A stretch of 64,000 bases of DNA from Halomonas qaidamensis (GTDB lineage: Bacteria; Pseudomonadota; Gammaproteobacteria; Pseudomonadales; Halomonadaceae), in contig NZ_CP080627.1 in assembly GCF_025917315.1 (NCBI RefSeq), positions 1,860,001 to 1,924,000 on the forward strand, read 5' to 3'. Position numbers and translations under genes: made by a program. Positions 38,329-46,243 of the stretch are shown here, piece after piece. The notes below the pieces were generated by a model, which was given only the letters and a program-made list of their open reading frames with translations, was not told the origin of the DNA and searched no databases. Position 1 is the stretch's first letter, and the number at the start of each line of letters is the position of its first letter.

Positions 38329-38562
38329 TTGAAAGATAAAATCGAAAAAGCGTTAGTGTCACCGGGCTGGATACGCCTGTGGCTTGTAGCAAGTGGTGTT
38401 TACTTTTTATTCATTTTGCTTGTTGCGATTGGTCAAAGCTCTCACGCGAGCGTTGGCAAAATCATTATTTTCACCTTAGGTGCCGGCTTGCTCCCGCCTG
38501 CTTTAGCTTTTGGCCTTGGTCACCTCACTCGCTGGATAATCCGAGGTTTTCTTTCAAATTAG
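38329..38562 (+). CDS. small two-helix membrane protein
   Basis: A 77-residue protein with two membrane segments (about residues 17-35 and 45-65) and a short basic start. Start is TTG at 38329 with AGGAAG upstream. No family recognised. Such small proteins in islands are sometimes toxins or holin-like, but nothing here proves that. Confidence 0.5.
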   Translation: MKDKIEKALVSPGWIRLWLVASGVYFLFILLVAIGQSSHASVGKIIIFTLGAGLLPPALAFGLGHLTRWIIRGFLSN

Positions 38563-38795
38563 CAGGTAAAGCCAACCCTAGGCCTGCTGATGATAAAAGC
38601 ATGTCCAAAAACCTTCAGTAAAGCCCTTTAAAGTGCTTTAACTAGCAAGCCAATACCAACCTACACCCTGTCGCTCACGCCTCTCAAAACGCAACTTTAG
38701 AGCTGTTTAAAGCTTAGACTCAATCAACTCAGCTCGCTGCCACCCCGACTTAGGCTATTCTTGAATCAGGCGAAGTAAGTAAGGAGCTTAAGCAA

Positions 38796-39053
38796 ATGAA
38801 AATCTCAGTTGATGAGGCGCAGCAACAGTTAGAAGAGGTCATCGCGTTGGCACAGCAAGGACATGACATCACCATCAGCGGGGACGCAGGCACCGTGAAA
38901 CTCACGAAGATCCCGACGACAGCGAATGGTGATGACCATGGCTGGCAGTCAATATTCGGCGTGATGAAAGATCAAATCACTTACGTGGAAGGCTGGGACG
39001 CACCGCTTACGGGTGATCAAGCAAAAGAAATATTCGGCGAGGAAAAAGCCTAG
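38796..39053 (+). CDS. Phd/YefM-like antitoxin, apparently without its toxin
   Basis: An 85-residue protein with the N-terminal dimer/DNA-binding pattern of the Phd/YefM family: MKISVDEAQQQLEEVIALAQQGHDITISG. The C-terminal part would bind a toxin. AAGGAG lies 9 bases before the ATG. The toxin usually follows at once; only a 33-codon frame with no PIN or RelE pattern follows here. Orphan antitoxins may act as plain regulators. Confidence 0.75.
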   Translation: MKISVDEAQQQLEEVIALAQQGHDITISGDAGTVKLTKIPTTANGDDHGWQSIFGVMKDQITYVEGWDAPLTGDQAKEIFGEEKA

Positions 39054-39077
39054 AGGTAGTGAGTGCAAGCCTCATCC

Positions 39078-39179
39078 ATGGCCAGCAATGCTATGCTCCA
39101 GGCTTCCCTGATCAATGCGGGTGTTGAGGTTCGCGAGTTTCGGCCTCGCTACTACATTCACATCCCGCACCAAGTATAA
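39078..39179 (+). CDS. 33-codon reading frame after the antitoxin
   Basis: Encodes MASNAMLQASLINAGVEVRE and ends FRPRYYIHIPHQV. It starts 25 bp after the antitoxin stop. It is too short for a PIN or RelE toxin; LINAGVEVREFRPRYY faintly resembles a piece of phospholipase-D-like proteins. Probably a gene remnant. Confidence 0.25.
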   Translation: MASNAMLQASLINAGVEVREFRPRYYIHIPHQV

Positions 39180-40341
39180 GAACAGTCAAGTATAAGCGCC
39201 ATTGGCTCAATTTAATCAGCCACTTACGATCTACCTCTCCGAAGCAATAATCTGCTTGCCATGTCTCCATCTCCTGTAGATAATATCACTGTGCATGCAG
39301 CCAGTTCGGAATGCACACACCTGCGGAGGTATCGGAGAAACATACGTTCGGCCACAGGTGAAAAGTCAGTGAAGTTATCAGTGATTCATGCCAGAGGGAG
39401 CCGACGAAAGGTGACCTACGCAGACAGCGATAAACTTACCGACGACAGCCAGAAGAGATCCGCGACAATAGGCTGTGCCTGAAGAGGTTCTCCTGATCAC
39501 CATCAGGGGTCACTGAACGGGGCGTTGCGGGCGTTACATGGGATCGCCCGGATCTCACAGATCCATGTGACGTTGTTCAGTGCAGTGAGGGATGGCCCCA
39601 TACGGATGTCGGATCGTTTGATCTTATCTAAGCATGGGTGGCTGGAGGGGAAAAGCCTTACCGGAGCCTTGATGCGAATAGCGTCTGCTCTGGTAAGGAG
39701 TTTTCCACCCTCCCCACCGGATGCCATATTAAAAAGACTATTAAAAACACTACTTTTATAGAAAAAAACGAATAAACCCGAAAAAATCGACGATAACCGA
39801 ATACCTCTGCTTATCACTGAAAATCACTTTACCTCTCAAGCCTTGCTCTTAGCCAACAAGCGCACTAGACACCCAACACTAAGTCCTTACACCAAGTCAT
39901 TTTAGCCTCTCTGCTCTCTGCCTAACTGACCTACTGACCAACCTGAAAGTAACCGTTCAACAGCCGCTAATCCTAACTACCAAGTCAGAACTGAAATTCG
40001 CGAACGCGCGCGCCGACGTCGGGGACACTTTGCCGGAGAAGAGTTCGCCAATGAGACGGGCCTGAACTGAAACCCCTAGGTTTTTTCGCGGATGCTGTGG
40101 GGAGTGCTGCCTATTCGAGAGACGAAATAGGCGCCTCCCTTATAGAACCAAGGGGGCGGATTTTCTGGTGCCCCACTGCAACAAGCGACACCCTTATACG
40201 TAGAAGCTGAGCGTCAGCTCTCTGGCTAGGGCTAGATCGAGCAGAGAAGCTTCCCTGGGCGAGTTCGCATCTGACACAATAGATGACATAGGGAAAATGA
40301 AACGGAGCGTATATCGACCATTACGCGCTTATAGTGAGGTG
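39180..40341. other. 1.2-kb region without a supported gene
   Basis: Reading frames at plus 39261-39482, plus 39525-39761 and minus 39503-39817 overlap each other and lack ribosome-binding sites or family patterns. The stretch contains a CCGACGTCGG palindrome near 40012 and a GCCTATT / AATAGGC hairpin near 40109-40131. Likely decayed DNA. Confidence 0.45.
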
Positions 40342-41052
40342 CTAACTTGCGCGATGTGTGCCTGCGCTAAAATCAACAAGCCGTTCCAGGTTTTCAATGA
40401 TACCTAGGATATCGAAATAAAGTAGGTAACCCTCCCTCGACAAACTGCTGACATTGCTGCCTTCCATCTGACGTAGCCACCCTTTCAGCTCGTCAATTTG
40501 TTGCTCGACTGAAACGCCACTAATCCCCTCACCGGTCATGGGGTTAATCATCAGTGTCAAATTTCGTTGCTGCTGATTTAAGAGCTGACCTGCCAATTCA
40601 TCCACCTGGCTAGATAGTTCCGCGAATAGCCCTTGTTGCTTGATTTCGTCAATGACCAAGAGAAACTCCGGTATACGCTTATCGTAGTAACCCGAAGCTC
40701 CGCCGTGCTTACGCATAGTCAAGGTCAACATCTGTCGATAAACGGTCACTCGGCCTTCCTCAAGGCTTTTGATACCCCTTTCAGCCCCTCCGGTAAGCTC
40801 TTTGAGCCTGATGCCGCCACCGAAAATTTTTAATTCTGAAAAGCCGCCCCAAAGGGCGATGACAACTCCAGCCAGAAGCGATAGGCCAAGCAATGAAACA
40901 AACGTGCCGACTTCTAGCTGTCCATTGACCAGCAACACTATCGCCAGCACTAGCCCAATTAAAAGTGCCACCAAGGCAGCCGTCTTACGTTTATGCTGGC
41001 TGAGCAGTTGAATGAGCCTCGCCCAATGGCTTTTTTCAATTTTCTGGCTCAT
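40342..41052 (-). CDS. two-helix membrane protein with helical cytoplasmic domain
   Basis: A 236-residue protein: two adjacent membrane segments (about residues 24-44 and 49-69), then a soluble part with long helices (residues 90-236). No family recognised. The ATG at 41052 has GAGGTGG directly upstream; a GTG two codons earlier is also possible. Its topology resembles that of several other proteins in this island. Confidence 0.7.
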   Translation of the reverse strand: MSQKIEKSHWARLIQLLSQHKRKTAALVALLIGLVLAIVLLVNGQLEVGTFVSLLGLSLLAGVVIALWGGFSELKIFGGGIRLKELTGGAERGIKSLEEGRVTVYRQMLTLTMRKHGGASGYYDKRIPEFLLVIDEIKQQGLFAELSSQVDELAGQLLNQQQRNLTLMINPMTGEGISGVSVEQQIDELKGWLRQMEGSNVSSLSREGYLLYFDILGIIENLERLVDFSAGTHRAS

Positions 41053-41441
41053 GCCCACCTCGGTAAATTACGAATAGGTTGGTCATCTTGAGTGCCACCA
41101 GTATTGACAGAGATAGGCAACGAACACAAACCATGTCGATAACTAAATGTTCATATTAGCCACCAGCTTCCGCCTTTCCTGAAATCCAAATGGAAACAGC
41201 GTTGTTGAAGGCTGGCTGACAGACACTGCATGCAGAGCGTTTTACAGAGACCAGCAATGCTGATCATCCTGCCATCATCGGGATTAGTGGTTCTTCTTGC
41301 TGACGCCAAAACCTGTGGCTAAACACTTCGAAAAAGATGTTTAAAAGCACGTAGCATTGCACTGAAGGGGTTCACAACGTAGAGAGGAAAAAGCGCTCAC
41401 GATGCAAATCTGAGCGCTTGAGGGCATTATTTATACCGGTG

Positions 41442-42056
41442 TCAACTTGCTTGCTTACTCATTTGCAGGTTAGCTTCATCCAACCACCCCTCCTCAGCAG
41501 CCTTACGGCAAGCTCGCTTCACCGATGGAGTGGAAATTCCAAAATGCTTGGCAGTCTTGGCTATCGACTGCTTGTTTTGTGATCGCCACAGCGCCACTGC
41601 TCGATCATCTATGACCTTCTCACGACCAAACTGTAAGCCGTCTTTCTTTGCCCGCGCGATACCGGCCATTTGCCGCGCCTTTATGTTGCTCCGTTCTAAT
41701 TCGGCAATTGCGGCTAGCATCGTTAACATCGCCTTACCTATCGGGGTGCCCAACTCAAACCCCTCTCTAATTGAGATAACAGCCACTCCTTTCGCGTGCA
41801 GGGATTCGACGGTGTTTAAAACATCGATGGTATCGCGCCCTAACCTATCGATGGCATAAACAACCAAAGTGTCACCCTCGCGCACATAGTTCATTAAATT
41901 GCTAAAGCCCTCACGCTTCTCCGTTTTAACAACACCAGAGACAGCAGCATCTTCAAACCAACGATCAACTGAGTAGCGAGACTCTATTTCACTTTTTTGC
42001 GAACCAGTCTGTTGATCGTCAGTGCTCACTCTTAAATAACCGACAATAGCACCCAT
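41442..42056 (-). CDS. serine recombinase of the resolvase/invertase family
   Basis: A 204-residue recombinase with catalytic Ser11 in GYLRVSTDDQQTG, the active-site arginine region YAIDRLGRDTIDVLNT, and the EFGTPIGKAMLTMLAAIAELERSNI-like segment (read here as ELGTPIGKAMLTML then AELERSNIKAR), followed by a short C-terminal helix-turn-helix QSIAKTAKHFGISTPSVKRA. This is the small Tn3/Hin type, which resolves dimers or inverts DNA rather than integrating into tRNA genes. AAGGAG precedes the ATG. It is divergent from the candidate HUH gene. Confidence 0.92.
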   Translation of the reverse strand: MGAIVGYLRVSTDDQQTGSQKSEIESRYSVDRWFEDAAVSGVVKTEKREGFSNLMNYVREGDTLVVYAIDRLGRDTIDVLNTVESLHAKGVAVISIREGFELGTPIGKAMLTMLAAIAELERSNIKARQMAGIARAKKDGLQFGREKVIDDRAVALWRSQNKQSIAKTAKHFGISTPSVKRACRKAAEEGWLDEANLQMSKQAS

Positions 42057-42201
42057 AAAAACTCCTTCGGCATATAGCTCACAACTTGGGTTAGCAGTAT
42101 TATATATGGATCAAAGCTATTTTTACGTATAAGAGCCTGGCAGTCATGCACTTTTCAAACTGGATCTTAAAGTGAACCTTTTGATACAACCACTATAAGA
42201 C

Positions 42202-42248
42202 AGCGTGACTTTTTAAATAATTATATTTTATACGTGACAAGTCACGCT
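42202..42248. promoter_or_regulatory. inverted repeat with AT-rich spacer: candidate origin or res site
   Basis: Perfect 10-bp arms AGCGTGACTT (42202-42211) and AAGTCACGCT (42239-42248) flank a strongly AT-rich spacer. The right arm is part of a compact palindrome CGTGAC-AA-GTCACG (42233-42246). It lies between the divergent resolvase and HUH-type genes, so it could be a rolling-circle nick site, a resolvase site or a shared operator. Confidence 0.6.
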
Positions 42249-42294
42249 CAACTAAAGAGCATGCACGCATATAAATTAAAGCGCTCTTAAGAGA

Positions 42295-42325
42295 CAAAAA
42301 AATGCCGACCCGATAAGGGCCGGCA
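42295..42325 (-). terminator. minus-strand terminator in the leader of the HUH gene
   Basis: TGCCGACCC / GGGCCGGCA (42303-42311 and 42317-42325, one mismatch) with a T-run on the minus strand. It could end an antisense RNA made across the start of the downstream plus-strand gene. Confidence 0.6.
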
Positions 42326-42339
42326 ATTAATAAGCAGAG

Positions 42340-44067
42340 ATGAATTGTAACATGGAAAAAGCAATAAAGTGCGCTTCACGCACCGTCAAAACACCGGTAA
42401 AAAAAGTAAGTAACCCATTATTTACTAGCTCTTCAAATGCAGATCGAGTAAGACGCTGGCACCTTCTATATGCCATCGGCCAGCATTTTGGTCAATTCAG
42501 GATGACTGCCGATAGCCTTGTCATCAAACGTTGGAAGGATCAGCCGCTCCGGCAAGAGTTAAATGGCCGCAGCATTTCCCTGGAGTTGCGGTTCTATTGC
42601 ATGGTTCTTCGCGAAAGAATAGATCAACGAGATGGCTGGACACTGGGTTTTCTAACCGTCAACTTCTCTCAAGCGCTCACCCAGAGGCTCGCTAATAACA
42701 ACACGCGCTCGCCCGCAGGTGTATACGCCAATTGCATCAACCGAAGGTTCCGCAAACTCAATGTCAGAGCGGAATGGTTCGGGGTGCTTGAAGATTACAA
42801 AGGCAACCTGCACAGCCACGGCTTAATTGGGTTTCATAAAGATGATGAGGCCAAAATAAAGCAGTGCCTCAAAGTAGACACCGATATGGATTCAGGTATT
42901 CGGTTGCAGACTTCTTACAGGCTGCCTCGTAAAAAGCGATCTTCTTTAAGCAGTCACACAGCGGCTACAACGAAATCAGCTAGATGCAATATTGACGTCT
43001 GTGCTGCGGATTATATATCAAAGGCTCTGGAGAAGATTAGCAGCTATATGAAAGCAGGCAAATGCCGCGTTTATGTGCCTAACGAGCTGCGTTCAGCAGC
43101 AAAGTCACGCTATGAAGAAATGCGCAGTAAACAAAACCGTTTTCGAAGTGCAACTTTCGACACCACGACATTGAACTGCCATCAGGCGTTGACCTACATG
43201 TTGAAGGGTTGGGTGCCAGAGACGATAGACCCTGACCAGGCTCGCCTTGATGAGCAGCGCATCATAGACATAGATAACGCCTTAGCATGGGAGCATTTCC
43301 GCAACAGCGAACCCTCGTATGATTGGCAGTATGAGGAAAATGATCCATCAGTTGATGCCTCCTACTTTGACGCCGAGCAAGAAATAGCGGAAGGACTGTC
43401 AGAGGGTGAATATGACCGTGTGGTCGAAGAGGCAGAACGCTTTATAGATCAAAGTGCCCCTACTGGGGAAATGACAGAAGGCGAATACGACTGGCTGATG
43501 TCGGAAATTGCTGTGATCGCTAAGGAGCAAGAGAAAGCACGCTCATTATCGGAAGGCCAATACGAAGCGCTAATGCAGGAAATCAGCAGTGATATTGAGC
43601 AATACCGCCAGGAAGAGCTTTTATGGCAGGCTCCAACTGACCCGGCTGTATCGGATACTGAGCTTGACGCCTTTATGAAACAGCAGGCGCTTAATGTTGC
43701 TGAAAAACGCTCGATAACGCCAGGGCAAAATAGCTCTCTAACGCTCACCTTAACGACAGACACGGAAATGGCGCTATACGCTATGTCGGCGGGCAACAAC
43801 CCACCAAGTCAGTCATGTATAGCACGGCAAATTAACACCGCTTACGGTGCTCGCCACCCTCCTCTAACAGCACCCCTAAACACCCCCTATAACGCTCAAA
43901 TTGCGCGCTTAAGACGTCTTAGCGCTTGGGATATATCATTATGTAGAAAGACGAAAAAAACGCCCCTGGAGCTTCCTAGAGGCGTCATGAAACTCTGCCG
44001 ACGTTATCAAATGAGTAGCCTGATAACTGAATGGCCACCGCCGATGGCAACTACATGCAGGTCATAG
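42340..44067 (+). CDS. candidate HUH-type replication initiator / relaxase with three 25-residue repeats
   Basis: A 575-residue protein. The segment GVLEDYKGNLHSHGLIGF has H158-S-H160, resembling the metal-binding HUH motif of rolling-circle Rep and relaxase proteins, and Tyr225-x-x-Lys228 in AADYISKALEK matches the YxxK catalytic motif in spacing order. Basic segments and three cysteines lie between. The C-terminal half has three repeats, LSEGEYDRVVEE (353), MTEGEYDWLMSE (378) and LSEGQYEALMQE (403), exactly 25 residues apart, in an acidic context. The last ~100 residues overlap a minus-strand terminator and may be poorly conserved. The HUH call needs a profile search. Confidence 0.6.
   Translation: MNCNMEKAIKCASRTVKTPVKKVSNPLFTSSSNADRVRRWHLLYAIGQHFGQFRMTADSLVIKRWKDQPLRQELNGRSISLELRFYCMVLRERIDQRDGWTLGFLTVNFSQALTQRLANNNTRSPAGVYANCINRRFRKLNVRAEWFGVLEDYKGNLHSHGLIGFHKDDEAKIKQCLKVDTDMDSGIRLQTSYRLPRKKRSSLSSHTAATTKSARCNIDVCAADYISKALEKISSYMKAGKCRVYVPNELRSAAKSRYEEMRSKQNRFRSATFDTTTLNCHQALTYMLKGWVPETIDPDQARLDEQRIIDIDNALAWEHFRNSEPSYDWQYEENDPSVDASYFDAEQEIAEGLSEGEYDRVVEEAERFIDQSAPTGEMTEGEYDWLMSEIAVIAKEQEKARSLSEGQYEALMQEISSDIEQYRQEELLWQAPTDPAVSDTELDAFMKQQALNVAEKRSITPGQNSSLTLTLTTDTEMALYAMSAGNNPPSQSCIARQINTAYGARHPPLTAPLNTPYNAQIARLRRLSAWDISLCRKTKKTPLELPRGVMKLCRRYQMSSLITEWPPPMATTCRS
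43953..43986 (-). terminator. minus-strand terminator inside the 3' end of the HUH gene
   Basis: ACGCC / GGCGT arms with inner pairing around 43958-43986 and an eight-base T-run on the minus strand. It lies downstream of the minus-strand gene at 44078-44350. Confidence 0.6.
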
Positions 44068-44077
44068 CAGCCAAGTA

Positions 44078-44350
44078 TCAGCGGTTATCATTGTAAGCCT
44101 CTGATGAATCGTATTGGATGGTTTTGATCATTCGGCTCTTTTCTATGCGCATAAAATTCAGGCAGACGTAGGGCGCTAGTCCATTTACCAAGGCAAATTG
44201 AAAATCCCTGACCACATATACAGGGAGATGAACGAACGCTCTCCAGCCTTCTTGCCGATAGTTACGATTAAGATAGCCTATCGAAAACACGTCGTTAATG
44301 ACCGGAACCAGCCTTTTGTCCGTTGTTTCAAACTGCGAAAGCCCGCTCAT
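44078..44350 (-). CDS. small protein of unknown function, start inside a hairpin
   Basis: A 90-residue soluble protein with no recognised family. Its only ATG sits in the loop of a perfect stem (AAGCCCGCT-ATG-AGCGGGCTT, 44339-44358), which also looks like the terminator of the upstream gene. It may be translated poorly, from another start, or not at all. Confidence 0.35.
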   Translation of the reverse strand: MSGLSQFETTDKRLVPVINDVFSIGYLNRNYRQEGWRAFVHLPVYVVRDFQFALVNGLAPYVCLNFMRIEKSRMIKTIQYDSSEAYNDNR

Positions 44351-44358
44351 AGCGGGCT
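44339..44358. terminator. perfect hairpin between two minus-strand genes
   Basis: AAGCCCGCT and AGCGGGCTT arms with a CAT loop. It ends 21 bp after the stop of the 44380-44835 gene. T-run is short, so it may be a terminator or a translation-control hairpin. Confidence 0.5.
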
Positions 44359-44379
44359 TGATAACATTACCTTAACTTT

Positions 44380-44835
44380 TTAACGTCTATGTCTGAGGTA
44401 AGGCTTTATTTCAGGCAGCTTAACTTTAACTGATGGGTTATTAGCCTCAAAATCCGTTTTTATTTTGACAAAGACGTCCATCAATTCATCACTCGCTAAG
44501 TGAGTGGTTGGATCATCAGGTGACTGAGTTTTCATTTTTGAAAACTTTTTCCGCATATCATCAATTAGATCGGCATCCTTAGAGGTTGTAGTCCCTTGTT
44601 TGATATTGGCTGAAAGCTCCTCGATGGCCTCTGCTAGACGTCTTGTATTTCGATCCAGATCGACATGGTTTACGGCAGGCTTTTCTCTATCTGTGCTTTG
44701 CGATCTACTCTCGCCCAGCTCAGATGCTAACCTTGAATACTTTTCGCCAGCCTTGATGATAAACGGGATTAAACCCACCGCTATCGCAAGTATGAGTAAA
44801 GCTGGTGAGATCATTAGCCAATTCTGAAGAGTCAT
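44380..44835 (-). CDS. single-span membrane protein with coiled-coil domain
   Basis: A 151-residue protein: N-terminal membrane segment (about residues 8-28), then a charged helical domain with heptad-like pattern (LAEAIEELSANIKQG and beyond). No family recognised. Its start overlaps the stop of the upstream gene by 4 bp (ATGA), so the two are one translational unit, likely a protein pair. Confidence 0.7.
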   Translation of the reverse strand: MTLQNWLMISPALLILAIAVGLIPFIIKAGEKYSRLASELGESRSQSTDREKPAVNHVDLDRNTRRLAEAIEELSANIKQGTTTSKDADLIDDMRKKFSKMKTQSPDDPTTHLASDELMDVFVKIKTDFEANNPSVKVKLPEIKPYLRHRR

Positions 44836-45128
44836 GATTTATCACCTTCGATATCTTCTGGGGAAGCTAGAAGCTTCTTGACATCGGTAATTATAGTATC
44901 TACCCGCACTTTGAAGTAGCCACCAATCAAAATGGTAATTGTGCCAAAAAGAAGCCCTAGCACTGCAGAGGAGGTGGTCATAGCGCTAGTTTTGGGAGCA
45001 AGAAGACCTCCAACAAAGCTTACCGCGAAAATTGTAGCCCCTATTCTATCGAGGCCATCAAGAAATGCTCTGACCAATAGCCACATACGCTCGGATTGCC
45101 GGTGTATTTCTTTTGACCTGTCAGACAT
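44832..45128 (-). CDS. two-span membrane protein, partner of the coiled-coil protein
   Basis: A 98-residue protein with two membrane segments (about residues 30-48 and 55-72) and charged ends. No family recognised. The 4-bp overlap with the downstream gene points to a two-component membrane complex, possibly effector-like or holin-like; nothing more is shown by sequence. Confidence 0.7.
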   Translation of the reverse strand: MSDRSKEIHRQSERMWLLVRAFLDGLDRIGATIFAVSFVGGLLAPKTSAMTTSSAVLGLLFGTITILIGGYFKVRVDTIITDVKKLLASPEDIEGDKS

Positions 45129-45337
45129 TTTATTTGGCCTTTTTGTAATAACTTAGCCAAGACTGCCACAGAAACCTGATTGGGCCAATATCTTGAACTG
45201 GGCTGAAAGAGCATAGCCCCTACATAAGCCTCTATTAAAACACCGCCCAAGAGCCTTGCTACGATACGTAAAAACTCAGCGCTTAGCTCTGGCGTATTCC
45301 GGCAATTGCAGTTGCATAGGGTGCAAGCTCCTGTCAA

Positions 45338-46243
45338 TGACGTGAATTGTAGGCAGTCTTATTCCGAACGTTGGCACTACCTTTACTGCGCTATCATCAC
45401 GATCGAAGTAGCCGCAACTCTTCGTTTCACCGTCAAGGCGCTTGATATGCTAATTTAACTTCGTCTTTGATCAGCTCTCTCCCGTCACACAGATGGTGTT
45501 GTTGCTATGCTTGGTCATGTTCAGGTAATTACGTCCGGCTTCATCACGCAGATAGTCCCAGCGGTTGTTCGTGCCATATCTATCTTCATGGTCGATCACC
45601 AGAGGTGGCTCTTCTCCTGACATCTTCTTCCATGAAGACTCGTTATTTAAGCATATACTGTTTGTTAAGAGAGACACTTCGGCATATATTGCCAGCGAAT
45701 ATAGTCTTGACGATGCCTTCTCTTTTTCCAGCTTATGAGAATTTCATTTCTGCCAGCAATAGCCTTTGATGGCGTCCTTTGGTATCCAGTCAGAACCACA
45801 ATAGTCCAGGCGCTCAGAAATACGCTTAACAGGCATAAGCGGCCTTGCTTTGGCTTTTCTTTTAATATAACCCAGCGGCTATCTTGGCCATATCGATACG
45901 GTCTCAGAGGTTTATCGAAAGGGAGTTGTCAAAGTAGATGCGCCCCTGACTAAATTCATAAACAACTGTCCGGTCAGCGGCAGCGTCATACGACTCTTGC
46001 CAATCAATTCAACCGCTTTCTTTTTCTGATCGTCATTGAAGTAGCGAGCCGGAGCGGGCCCATCAAGAGAATCACTGGAACTCTAGTTCGGCTACTTCGC
46101 GGTTAAGAAATCCAACACACGCTCTGATCTGCACATGGGTAAATCCGTCAACTTCGACCTAGGCTTAACGGATTTCATAAGGATCACGCCTAATTTTTCA
46201 ACTAAGCCATAGAAAAATAATAATCTTATGCATCGCTGATGGA
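45338..46243. other. 0.9-kb region of gene remnants
   Basis: Besides an HNH remnant, the minus strand contains short fragments in different frames (for example a fragment DGPAPARYFNDDQKKKAVEL near 46015-46055 and MPVKRISERLDYCGSDWIPK near 45762-45835), interrupted by stops. It looks like decayed coding DNA between the defence operon and the membrane pair. Confidence 0.5.
45471..45677 (-). pseudogene. HNH endonuclease remnant
   Basis: A 68-residue frame containing PLVIDHEDRYGTNNRWDYLR, the pattern of phage HNH homing endonucleases (DH, then NNRW and a leucine-arginine). The N-terminal half of such proteins is not found in frame upstream, so it is a fragment. Confidence 0.6.

Noticed and set aside
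39503..39817. 104-residue minus-strand frame and its plus-strand counterpart
   Set aside because: No start signal or family pattern, and both strands are open by chance in this stretch.
45041..45337. 98-residue minus-strand frame upstream of the membrane pair
   Set aside because: It overlaps the supported two-span membrane gene in another frame and lacks a family pattern.
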